A stretch of 64,000 bases of DNA from Phalacrocorax aristotelis. Taxonomy: Eukaryota > Chordata > Aves > Suliformes > Phalacrocoracidae. The first letter of the stretch is position 1; each line of letters opens with the position of its first letter. Below, in pieces: positions 36,101 to 48,100 of this stretch. Location of the stretch: positions 11,111,401-11,175,400 of the forward strand of contig NC_134310.1 in the NCBI RefSeq assembly GCF_949628215.1, written 5' to 3'. The position numbers and the translations under genes are program-made. A model generated the notes under the pieces. That model ran no database searches. It was not told the DNA's origin and saw only the letters and a list, made by a program, of their open reading frames with translations.

Positions 36101-39100
36101 CATATTAATGCAAGAGAGTGCTGCACAGTACATCATCTAGTAACACATTTCCCATAGGGTGCCAAAACATCTCTTGCAAAGGTCCTTTCCTGCTCTTACG
36201 GACAATAGCTTGCATAAACACAATTCATTTGAATGATCAATATAATCTCACACACATTAAAGTATTAAAAATATTCGTTTAATAAACATAATGAAAGTGG
36301 GTGAAGTACTAAGGTAGTACTTCATTTCCTCACATCTAGTCTTGAATAGTTTGCCTTGGGAGCTAACTATGGTTGCACTTTCTAAAAGTTATTTTCATAA
36401 TGCTACCAGATACAGGTGAGTATAAAATTATCTGTTTCCCAGACTAAATGCTCATATAGCATATTTAAGTGCTCCAATAACTTTCCCCATGTTAGCAGCA
36501 AAAAAAATTTTAAATGTTTGCTTCAAGAATACTTGCAAACTTGCCATAAGAATTACAGTTAAGTTATTGCTATTTTCACAAACAAGTACTGCAGAACTAT
36601 TAGCAAAATCTTTTAAATTACATGCTGCTTCTAATAGCTATATTTTCTTCTCAGTTGTCTATCAGTCTACAGAGGTTTCCTTCAAACGTCTTTTCAGCAA
36701 AATCTCTCCAGCTCTTCACTCGTTTTTACTGCCCTCTGAGCTCTACCTATAGACAGTCTCCCTCCCCCCATTTTTTTTAAAACTTGTTTTGTGGATATTC
36801 TAACACAACTTAAGTACCAGTTTTATACATCTTTGATTAATATAAACCTTTGTGAAGCCACAGGGAAACAGAGGTCTTATTGCATAGTCTGTAAGTTAGC
36901 AGAATCCTATGGAGGCTTTCCTAAAGGTGATACTCGCAAGGGGATACAGTGATCCTTATTTCAGAGGACCCAGCATAACCATAAACATTTTAAGGCCCTT
37001 TATGTGCTAAATACCTCAGGTCGCCATGTGGGATAGTTTAGATGTGTATATGTATGTTTATTTATTTTTATATATATATATATATGAAAAAATAAAAATT
37101 GGAAGTTTACATGTTAGGAAATATTCTGTAATACTCTGAAGATCTGTGGGCAATAAAGCCTCCAGCCATCTCTGTTAAGTTATTTTGTATGAGGAAAAAT
37201 AATTATTATTCCTTTTTGTTTGAAGTTACCTGCTGGTCTTCCTCTTTTAGGGCTTACTTTTGGAGTCACAGCCACTGCAGCTGCTACCACTGCAGCTTCT
37301 GCAGCTTCAGCTTGTTTTTCAGCCTAATTTAAAGAAAGCAATTCACAAATTAAAACCATAGACCCTCTCCCCGTAAAGCAGCTATTTTTTACTTGCTTCC
37401 TAAAATATTGCATGAAATATATTTCTAAACTGCTAAAAAATAATTAAAAAAAAAACCAACCTAGTTTAGTAGAGTAAGGATGCAGAAAAAGCCCAATAGT
37501 TTCTGGATAAAAATTCATAAACTCTGTTTATAAGGGGGAAAGTAAACCTTAAATGATTGTTGCAATGGTCACTGCAAACAACTTGGAGCAATATGCTGCA
37601 GTCATTCAGAAACTCCACTGCTAAAATCCAGGAGAAGGATGTGAAAAGTTTTCTAGCAAACCAATACATTAGTGCTGGTTGGAGTGAAAGGAAGCTACAA
37701 GCTTGAATGTGCATGCTGCTGATGGCATGGTCCTGCAGTCAACACAAACTTCCTTTTCTTTTTCCAGCACAAAAAGAGTATTGGATTCCATCTTCTACGC
37801 TTCCAAGGGCATTGAGTTTGGTACTGGCACCAGTGTCAGAACTACAGTAAAAAACTGTTTGGCTTACTATTCAGTAATGCCTGAATGGAATACAAATCAG
37901 ATCCTGAATAACTGCAGTTCGCAGCTTGGCATGTTGACTTGAGCTCAACTGGTGTGTGGGGGTGGAGGGGGGTGGAACGCAGTCCTCTCAAGGAGAGAAG
38001 CTGGCATCACTAACTGCTTCAGTCTTCCAAACTTCATCTACTGCTGAATGTGCATCAACACACTGAGATTCTAGTCTTATTCCAGGTCAATGAATTTTAA
38101 AGTAAGATTTATGTCTAAAATTCTTTATATGGGTATTAATGTTGCTTTATTATTTTTCTAGAACATCAGGTGAAGAGACCGAGCTTGAAAATCCAAAGGA
38201 AACTCTTTGAGAAAAAAATGATGCCTCTGGAGTCTTTTTTGTTTGGTTGTTGGTTTGTTGTGGTTTTTTTTTTAAATACAAAATAAAAGTTATTAAATTT
38301 TGCATTTGAAATCTACAGACCAAAAGTTTTTAAAGTTTTATAAGCACAGTATTTTAATGCTACATTTTGTGGAATAACAGCCCCTTTAATCTTCATTTGA
38401 AAAGTATTTAAATGCTTTGCTGATGGTTTTATCCAGTATTAATAAGCAATACACATCTCAAAATCCCATTCAGAAAACAGGAGACAGAGTTGTAGTATGT
38501 TTTAATCTGACCCCTGTATGTTTGTCCAGTTAATAGCAGGAAAGAGTGTAAATAGTCTTTCAACTGCTTAATTGCTTCATTTGTATAAAACATACTCTCT
38601 TCCAGTCATACTGACCTGTTAGTGTGTAGGTTTTCAACATGTGTCAGGATGGCTTTTTACTGTGCTTTGTACGAGCTGGAAACATTGTTTTTATAGCAGT
38701 TAATGTTAAAGTTTAATTTTGTTCTTGTAAAACATTGTACCAACTGATGCTATGTACCAATTGTACCAATTTATGCTGCGCGGATTCTCATAGTATGCTT
38801 TTGGTATTATAGATGTCATACTAGGAAGAAATCTGGTGTTTTCACTGAACCTGTTGATGATGCACATTGGTTAGAAAACAGTCTTGAATACTTTTTTAAA
38901 AAATTAAAGTCTTTAAGAATCAACTTCTTTGTATGAGTTTAATGTTCAAATTGTATAACTTAAGGCATTCATAAGGGCCATAACTGTTGGAATGTCTAAA
39001 TCAAAGCTGTTAAGAACTTTTCCTTGGCATGAACTTGAGGGGTTTAGAACTTAGGTTTTCAAAAAAGAGCCTTGTAAATATTTCTGAAGGCAAGAAAGGA

Positions 39101-42100
39101 AGGAGACAGAGATGTGATATACTTGTAAAATCCCTCAGCCCCGCCCCCACTCTCGTGCAACCCCACCCCCACCCCCACCCTCACCCACTTGGCTCGCTCT
39201 CTTTCTCTCTGCCCCCTCCTGCCCCCCACCCCCCACCCCGTGCCCCGTGCCCCGTGCCCCGTGCCCTCCTCTGGTTGTCTTGGCCTACTGAGCTGACATC
39301 ACTCGAATAACTACACTGATGTTGGAGGCCCGCTGTTTGACCTTTGGTATGTTGCTATGTAGTTGTTAGGGTTGTAACTTTTGTTAGATGAAGCACAACG
39401 AAGCAGGTGTTATTAAAAAAAAACCAAACAAAACACATAATTGGCAGAAATAGCAGAACTAAACTTATACAAGAATATTTGACCACACCAATCAATGAGC
39501 GACAGTTCAGAGCAGTCCAACAACAACTAAAGATTAAATAATCTGGAAGGTGCTCTCCACCTCATACAACACATCCACCTCAGCCCGAAGGGGGAAGCAG
39601 CATGACTCTGCCTTTGGGGATGCCTGGGACCACGCTCGTGTGTGGCCAGAACAGACACCCTCAGCACCCTACTCCTCCCAACCTCTGACAACTGCTGCTC
39701 CTGTCAGCAAGGAAAGGGGAAGTAGAGATAGCCACTTTTCCTGTAGCTTTGTAGTGTTCTTTGCATTAATAATCACTCTTTCATGGGGACTATAAATATC
39801 CAAACTCCCTCACACGGAACCAATTACTGCATAGCAATCGATGCATGTGTTTAGTCTGTCCAGACCTACACAATGACATTACTAAAACATGAAACACCTC
39901 AAGGGTATCAAGGGGTGTTTGATAAGAAGGAGACACGGCACACAGCCCAGATGAAATGCCTCTATACTAACGCATGCAGCATGGGAAACAAACAGGAGGA
40001 GTTGGAAACTACCGTGCTGCTAGAAAGCTACGACCTAGTTGCCATTACTGAAACTTGGTGGGATGAACCCCATGACTGGAATGTGGCTATCGATGGCTAC
40101 AGGCTGTTCAGAAGCGACAGGCGAGGAAGGAGGGGCGGAGGCGTTGCTCTCTACATCAAAAAATCAATACAGTGTGAAGAGCTGTCCCTGAAGAATAACC
40201 ATGAGCAGGTCGAAAGCTTATGGGTAAGAAACAGAGACAGAGGCAACAAAGGGAACCTTGTGGTTGGTGTCTACTACAGGCCGGCTGACCAAGGGGAGCC
40301 TACTGACGAAGCCTTCTTCCTCCAATTCCAGGAGGCTTCGCGCTCGCAGGCTCTCGTCCTACTGGGGGACTTCAACCACCCCGACATCTGCTGGAAAAGT
40401 AGCACGGCGAGCTGGCGGCAATCCAGGAGATTCCTAGAATGCGTTGAGGATAACTTCTTGAGCCAGGTAGTAGACAGCCCTACCCGAGGGGATGCAATAC
40501 TAGACCTGATGGTCACCAATGCAAGTGAGCTCATCGGTGATGTCAAGATTGGAGGCAGCCTGGGCTGCAGCGATCACGCATTGGTGGAGTTCACACTCCT
40601 GAGGGCTATGGGAAAAGCTAGGAGTATAGTCAGGACCCTAAATTTTAGGAAAGCGGACTTCCAGCTCTTCAAGGAGTTAGTCAGCAGGACCCCCTGGGAA
40701 ACGGTCCTCAGGGGCAAGGGAACAGAAGAGAGCTGGGAGATCTTTAAGGACGCGTTCCATAAAGCGCAAGAGCTCTCAGTCCCCAGGTGTAAGAAATCAC
40801 GCAAGCAAGGGAAGAGACCAGCATGGCTGAGTTGAGACATGCTGGCCAAACTAAAGAGCAAGAAGGAACTGCACAGGGAGTGGAAGCAGGGACAGGTATC
40901 CTGGGAAAAGTATAGGGACGCTGCCCGGTTGCGTAGGGATGCGGTCAGGAGGGCCAAGGCACGGCTGGAGCTGAATTTGGCAAGGGGTGCAAAGAATAAC
41001 AAGAAGGGCTTCTACAGGTACGTCAACCAGAAAAGGAAAGTCAAAGAAAGCGTACCCCCCATGGTGAACAAGAATGGTGGCCTAGTATCAACAGATGAGG
41101 AGAAGGCTGAGGTACTCAACACCTTTTTTGCCTCAGTCTTCACTGGCATGGTAATCTCTCTCCTCACCCCTCCCAAGCCAATGGACCGCAGGATGGAGAC
41201 CAGGGAGATAAAGCCCCTCCCACTGTAAGGGAAGATCAGGTTCATGACTGCCTGAGGAACCTGGACATACACAAGTCTATAGGACCTGATGAGATGCATC
41301 CCGGAGTCCTAAGGGAATTGGCTGATGTAGTCACTAAGCCACTCTCCATGATATTTGAAAAGTCATGGCAGTCAGGTGAAGACCCTGGGGACTGGAAGAA
41401 GGGAAACATTGGGCCCATCTTTAAAAAGGGCAGAACGGAGGGCCTGGGGAACTACCGTCCTGTCAGCCTCACCTCTGTGCCTGGGAAGATCATGGAGCAG
41501 ATCCTCCTAGAAACTATGCTAAGGCACATGGAGGACAGGGAGGTGATCCGAGGCAGCCAGCATGGCTTCACCAAGGGCACGTCCTGCCTGACCAACCTAG
41601 TGGCCTTCTATGATGGAGTGACTACATCAGTGGACAAGGGAAGAGCTACGGATGTCATCTATCTGGACTTCTGTAAGGCCTTTGACACGGTCCCCCACAG
41701 CATCCTTCTCTCTAAACTGGAGAGATACAAATTTGATGGGTGGACTGTTCAGTGGATAAGGAACTGGCTGGATGGTCGCATCCAGAGGGTAGTGGTCAAT
41801 GGCTCAATGTCCAGATGGAGACCGGTGACGAGTGGTGTCCCTCAGGGGTCCGTACTGGGACCGGTACTATTTAATATCTTCATCAATGACATGGACAGTG
41901 GGATCAAGTGCACCCTCAGCAATTTTGCGGATGACACCAAGCTGAGCGGTGCAGCTGACATGCCAGAAGGACGGGATGTCATCCAGAGAGACCTAGACAA
42001 GCTGGAGAGGTGGGCCCGTGAGAACCTCATGAGTGGTTGCTGACTGGGGCTAAACCACGACACCCATCCCTAGAAACATTCAAGGTCAGGTTGGACGTGT

Positions 42101-45100
42101 GTCTGAGCAGCCTGATCTAGTTGAAGATGTCCCTGCTCACTGCAGGGGGGTTGGACTAGGTGACCTCTAAAGGTCCCTTCCAACCTAAACCATTCTATGA
42201 TTCTGATTTTAAAACTGCTGTCAGAAGTGGGATCCGAAGGAAGCTTAGTACTGTGAAAAGAGGAGTGTACAGCTATAGTGCATCCAACAAATGTCCACAA
42301 CGCAGAGACCACCTTCAGCTGCCAAATTAGTTTGCCGGAGTGTAATCTTGCAGGTCTTGAGGATGGGCGCTTGGGGTTAATAGTCTGGCAGGAAGTATGT
42401 TTAGTACTCCTACTTGAGGTAGCATAGCGCAAACATTTTGAAACTTGTTCTAGCGTAAGAACAAGGGAGCCTGGGACGTGACTCCTGAACCTCCAGTACC
42501 TGGATGGGATGAGGAATGGGTGCTTTTGGCTCAGTGTCTGGTTTGGCTGAATCCTCCAGTGGCTTGGGAACTGAAACCCGAGCACACCCAGAGCCTGAAA
42601 GAATTGGCAGCCCAACTGGGACATTCTCCACCCAGCACATTCTCCACCCAGCACATTCTCCACCCCTTATTCCATACCATTTACACCATGCCCAGGTCCC
42701 ATACCATCCAATACAACCTTACCAACCACCACCCCTCCCCTTCCCATCCTTTAACATAATACACAGACATCATTCCCTTAGTCTATGGACCTTCCCTGTT
42801 GTGCTGGTTTTGGCTGAGAAGGGGTTAATTCTCCTCACTGTGGGGGAGGGTCGGCTACCTTTCCAGCTTCCCACACTCTGCCCGAGTCGGGGAGGCTGGG
42901 AGGGGCAGGGCCACGGTGGGGGTGGCTGACCCCCCTCCAATAAACTGCCCATAGGGAAGCCCTGCCCCCAGCCAAGTTGGGAAAAGGGATGATGAAGATG
43001 TTACAGAGGATAACAGGATTTACTGTCCCCCCCCATCCTCCCCCTTTCCCTGAGCTTTTATTGCTGAGCACGTTGTCATATGGTATGGAATATCCCTTTG
43101 GACAGTTGGGGTCAGCTGTCCCAGCTGTCTCCCCTCCCAACCTTTTGCCCACCCTCCAGCCTACTGGCCTTTGGGGGCGGGCAGAGTTTGGAGAGACAGC
43201 CTTGACACTGTGCAATCACTGGTCAGCAATAACCAAAACATTATAGAATCATAGAATGTCCTTAGTTGGAAGGGACCCACAAGTTGGGGGTTTATTCGGA
43301 GTTTATCATTCCCACAGTCATGGTTCTCTAGCCCAGGGCTTCTTTTTTCTCCTTATTTCTAGGTCATCATCCCTGGTCAGCCAAGCCAGCCTTTTGCCTT
43401 GCCAGCTTTACAAGGGTTTATGTAAACAGGCTTGATTTCTTCATTTAGATGTGTCAGACAATGCTAACTGGAGCTTAGAGTTCAAGCCAATGCTCTCTTG
43501 AATAGAGGGAAATGTATATTGGCAGAACGTAACGCTACCACTGGCTCAATCCTTGGAAGATATACTTGCAAGTTTTAAAGGACAAAAGCACAATATTGTG
43601 CTGGAATATTTAAAGAAATATATGAATTAATTTGCCTATAGTTGCTTGTTTGAGACAACCTGGTCAAGACATCTCGTGCAAGTATGTGAAGTGTTCATCT
43701 TCAGTTTCTTTTGACCAGTAATGACCACTGGTGTGTCGTGTCTGCACCCAAACAGCCATATGCTTTCATCAGGAAATGAAAAGGGCAATCTGACTCAGTT
43801 TGTCTCTTGCCACTACAAAAATCCAAGTGTTGTCAGGTTCTGTAGAAACAAGGAAGTGGAACAGGTCATGAAAAAAATGTACCTTGGAGAGAGAGTTATT
43901 AAAAGTGGCCATTTGTTTTCAAGTGATTGGCCGCATATGTTCCACTGTCCAACCGCTTCATTTACAATTTCAATTAACTCAGATGCCACACTGCATTAAT
44001 GTCACATTGCATTTTGAACAACTCATTGATTTAAGCACAGTGCTGTGTTGCATAACTTGGGTTCGGAACTTGCACTGATCTCTTATTTATAAAAGGTACT
44101 CCCTTAGTATGCCTCTCATCCAGGCAAAACAAACATTTGCAATTATCGTTATTTAGCTGAAAACTCCCAAATGACATTTTTTAAAGCTGTCCAATCAGAA
44201 ACCAATAATTCCAAGACTACCTCTGGAGCAAAATCAAATTCATGTTCATCTAAAAGAAGAGATAAAACATAACTTAAGTTTACTTATTTCTAGAAGATGA
44301 TCCCTGGTCAGCCAAGCTGGCCTTTTGCCTCGCCGGCTTTACTTCCTACACTTTGGGATCGCCTGCTCCTGTGCTTTTAGGAGGTGGTACTTAAAAAGCG
44401 ACCAGCACTGATGGACCCCAGCACCTTCAAAAGCTTTTTCCCTGGGGACCTTACTAAGCAGTTCCCCGAGCAACCTGAAGTCTGCTCTCCTCATGTCCAG
44501 AGCTGAGGTCTTGCTGGCAGCTTTCCTCCTGTCACCATAGAGTTTACACTTGACTGTTTCATGGTCACTGTGGCCAAGGCGGCCCCCAATCTCCACTTCA
44601 CCCACGAGGCCCTCTCTGTTAATAAGCAACAAGTCAAGGAAGGCACCCTTCCTGGTCCGTTCCCTTAGTACCTGTACCAAGACATTGTCGTCCACATGGT
44701 TTAGGAACCTTCTGGACCTGATTGTCCCAGCTGTGTGGTATTCGCGGTTGACATCTGGCAAGTTGACGTCCCCCATAAGGACAAGGGCAGATGACTTAGA
44801 GGCATCCCTTAGTTCGGTGTCATCCTCCTGGCTGGGTGGCCTATAGTAGGCTCCCACGACAACATCCGCTTTATTTGTCTGTCCCTTAATCCTTACCCAG
44901 AGGCTCTCAACTGTGCCATCGCCAACTGCAAGCTCCGTGCATTCCAGCTGCTCCGCTACATACAATGCCGCGCCCCCGCCTCGCCTGCCCTGCCTGTCCC
45001 TCCTGAAGAGCTTGTAACCATCCATCACGGCACACCAGTCACAGGACTCATCCCACCAGGTTTCACTTATGCCAAAGATGTCATATCTCTGGGACTGGGC

Positions 45101-48100
45101 CAAGGCCTCTAGCTCCTCGTGTTTGTTCCTCATGCTGCGCGCATTTGTGTAGAAACACTTCAAGTGCGGTTCATTGTGCCCATCGACACATGTAGCAGTC
45201 TGAGGAGTCTCACTAGCACGCAGCTCCTCCAACTTTGGTGTGTCTACCCGATGGCCATCGCTGACTATCTAGCAATATCGGACCAAAAGGTATTTGCTGG
45301 GTCCCATATACAATCTTGTGAAAGAGCTTGAAAGTCAAAGGGTGGTTGCTTGAACCCATTCATCCTTCAACAGCCCCATCTGGCCAGTGTGAAAAGCCAA
45401 CAGGGAGATCAACCATAGACTCTTGAGGTTTGAATGAAGTAACACCACCCTTGAGTGCAGCAGTAGCAGATATGCAGATATCCTAGAACTACAGTATGAA
45501 CCTGAAGCAAAGAATGCTGCCTGGCATGAGACCACTGACATAGTTAACATGGTTTTTTCTCAATTCCCCTGACACCTAAGCATAAATGACAGTTTGCCTA
45601 TACTGGGAAAGGAGTACAATACACCTGGAACTGTCTGCCGCAAGGATGGAAGCATAGCCCCCTGTGGTAGGTTGACCTTGGCTGGCTGCCAGATGCCCAC
45701 CCAGCTGCTCTGTCACTACCCCTCCTCAACAGGACTGGAGAAGAAAACAAGATGAAAAAGCTCGTGGGTGGCAACAAAGACACTTACTAATCACCTCCAT
45801 GGGCAAAACAGACTCAACTTGGGGAAAATCAATTTAATTTATTGCCGATTAAAATAGAGTTGGATGGTGAGAAACAAACACAAAAATGAAAACACCACCT
45901 TCCCTCCCGCTCTCCCCTCCTTTTCCCAGGCTCAACTTCACTCCTTCATTCCCAGCTCCTCTACCTCCCCTGCCCCACAGAGCAGTGCAGGGGGGGTGGG
46001 GAACGGGAGGTTCATAACAGTTCCTCCCTGCTGCTGCTTCCTCATCACACATTTTCCCCTGCTCCAGCATGGGTCCTTTCCAAGGGATGCAGACCTTCAG
46101 GAAAAAAATCTGCTCCAACATGGATTCTCCATGGGCCACAGTTCCTGCCAGGAGAACCTGATCCTGCATGGGCTCGTTCCTTCAGGAAATATCCACCTGC
46201 TCTGGTGTGGTCCTCTCCATGTGCTGCAGGGATATATCCGCTCCCACTGTGGTCTCTTCCACGGGCTGCAGGGGAATAACTTCTCTTGCGCCCGGAGCAC
46301 CTCCTCCCCCTTTCTTCACTGACCTTGGTATTTTCAGTGTTGTTTCTCACACTTTTTTTTCCTCACTACTCTTACACTGACATGTGGTATTTTACCCTTT
46401 CTTAAGTGTTTTTCACAGAGGTGCCACCAGCTTCGCTGACTGGCTCAGCTTTGGCTTGCAATGGGTCTGTTGCCAAGCCGGCTGGAACCGGCTGTGTCTG
46501 GCACAGGGCAGCCTCTTGCCTCCTCTTCTCACAGAGACCACCCCTGCAGCCCGCCCCCACCCCCCCCGCCAAAACCTTGCCGTGTAAACCCAATACACCC
46601 CACCATCTGTCACAGACTTATACAAAAGGTTTTGAAAGAGGGCAACGCCCCAGATCACTTACAGTACATTGATGACATCGTAGTATGGGGAAACACCACC
46701 CAAGAAGTGTATAGCAAAGACAAACAGATCACTGAAATTTTACTAAATGCAGGATTTGCGATCAAGAAGAATAAGGACTTGCACCAAGAAATACATTTTC
46801 TGGGTGTCCAAATGTCCAAAACATACCACACACATCAGCAGGAGACAAAACAAGCCAGTGGAGTTTATGGCAGAAAGCACTAGGAGAGACCAGAGGAAGA
46901 CTCCTTGGACTCTGGAGCCGAGGCTACCAAGCTGCTGACGAAAACTATATCCCAACAGAAAAAGAAATATTAGCCGCCTATGAGGGAATGTGGGCAGCAT
47001 CTGAAGCGGTGGGGACAGAATCACAACTGCTGCTGGCACCTCGGCTACCAGTATTTCACTGGTGTCCCCTCCGATATTTCTTGTGCACCCCCAGCCTACT
47101 CACTGGCAAGGCGGTGTAAGTGTGGTGGGTTGACCCTGGCTGGATGCCAGGTGCCCACCAAAGCCGCTCTATCACTCCCCTCCTCAACTGGACAGAGGAG
47201 AGAAAATATAACGAAAGGCTTGTCGGTCAAGATAAAGACAGGGAGATCATTCACCAGTTATGGTCACGGGCGAAACAGACTCGACTTGGGGAAATTAGCC
47301 TAATTAATTAACAATCAAATAAGAGTAGGGTAATGAGAAAGAAAAACTAAATCTTAAAACACCTTCCCCCCACCCCTCCCTTCTTCCCAGGCTCAACTTC
47401 AATCCCGATTTTCTCTACCTCCTCCCCCCGAGTGGCACAGGGGGACAGGGAATGGGGGTTTTGTTCAGTTCATCACACATTGTCTCTGCTGCTCCTTCCG
47501 CCTCAGGGGGAGGACTCCTCACACTCTTCCCCTGCTCCAGCATGTGGGCCCTCCCACGGGAGATAGCTCTCCACAAACTTCTCCAACGTGGGTTCTTCCC
47601 ATGGGCTGCAGTTCTTCACAAACTGCTCCAGCGTGGGTCCCTTCCACGGGGTGCAGTCCTTCAGGAACAGACTGCTCCAGAGTGGGTCCCCCACGGGGTC
47701 ACAAGTCCTGCCAGGAAACCTGCTCCAGTGTGGGTTCCTCTCTCTCCACGGGTCCTGCCAAGAGCCTGCTCCAGCGTGGGCTTCCCATGGGGTGACAGAC
47801 CCCTTCGGGTGCACCCACCTGCTCCAGCGCAGTCTTCACCACGGGCTGCAGGGGAATCTCTGCTCCGGCACCTGGAGTATGTCCTCCCCCTACTTCTTCG
47901 CTGACCTTGGTGTCTGCAGAGTTGTTTCTCTCACATATTCTCACTCCTCTCTTACGACTGCTGCTGGTGTTGCGCGGGTTTTTTTTTTCCCCCTTCTTAA
48001 ATATGTTATCACAGAGGCGCTACCACGGTCGCTGATTGGCTCGGCCTTGGCCAGCGGTGTGTCCATCTTGGAGGCAGCTGGCATTGGCTCTGTCGGACAT

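Larger units (their letters stand above)
25319..44289. repeat. palindrome, right arm
   Basis: Inverted copy of 1-18971. Contents from inside out: CR1 ORF1-end/EEP piece, unit R, CR1 pieces, PSIP1 exons 32317-37323 (minus), mirror terminal exon (plus), CR1 39860-42202, ERV leader, LTR pieces, and the outer copy of unit R. Similarity may continue past 44289, because the CR1 at 44290 onward would be mirrored left of base 1. Confidence 0.96.

Noticed and set aside
39550..39795. 81-codon frame and its mirror at 4495-4740
   Set aside because: Adjacent to ERV-related sequence, no homology seen; composition-like Ser/Thr-rich translation.
46663..46890. Retron or group II intron reverse transcriptase
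   Set aside because: The YIDDI motif with RNase H and flanking LTRs fits a retroviral pol.
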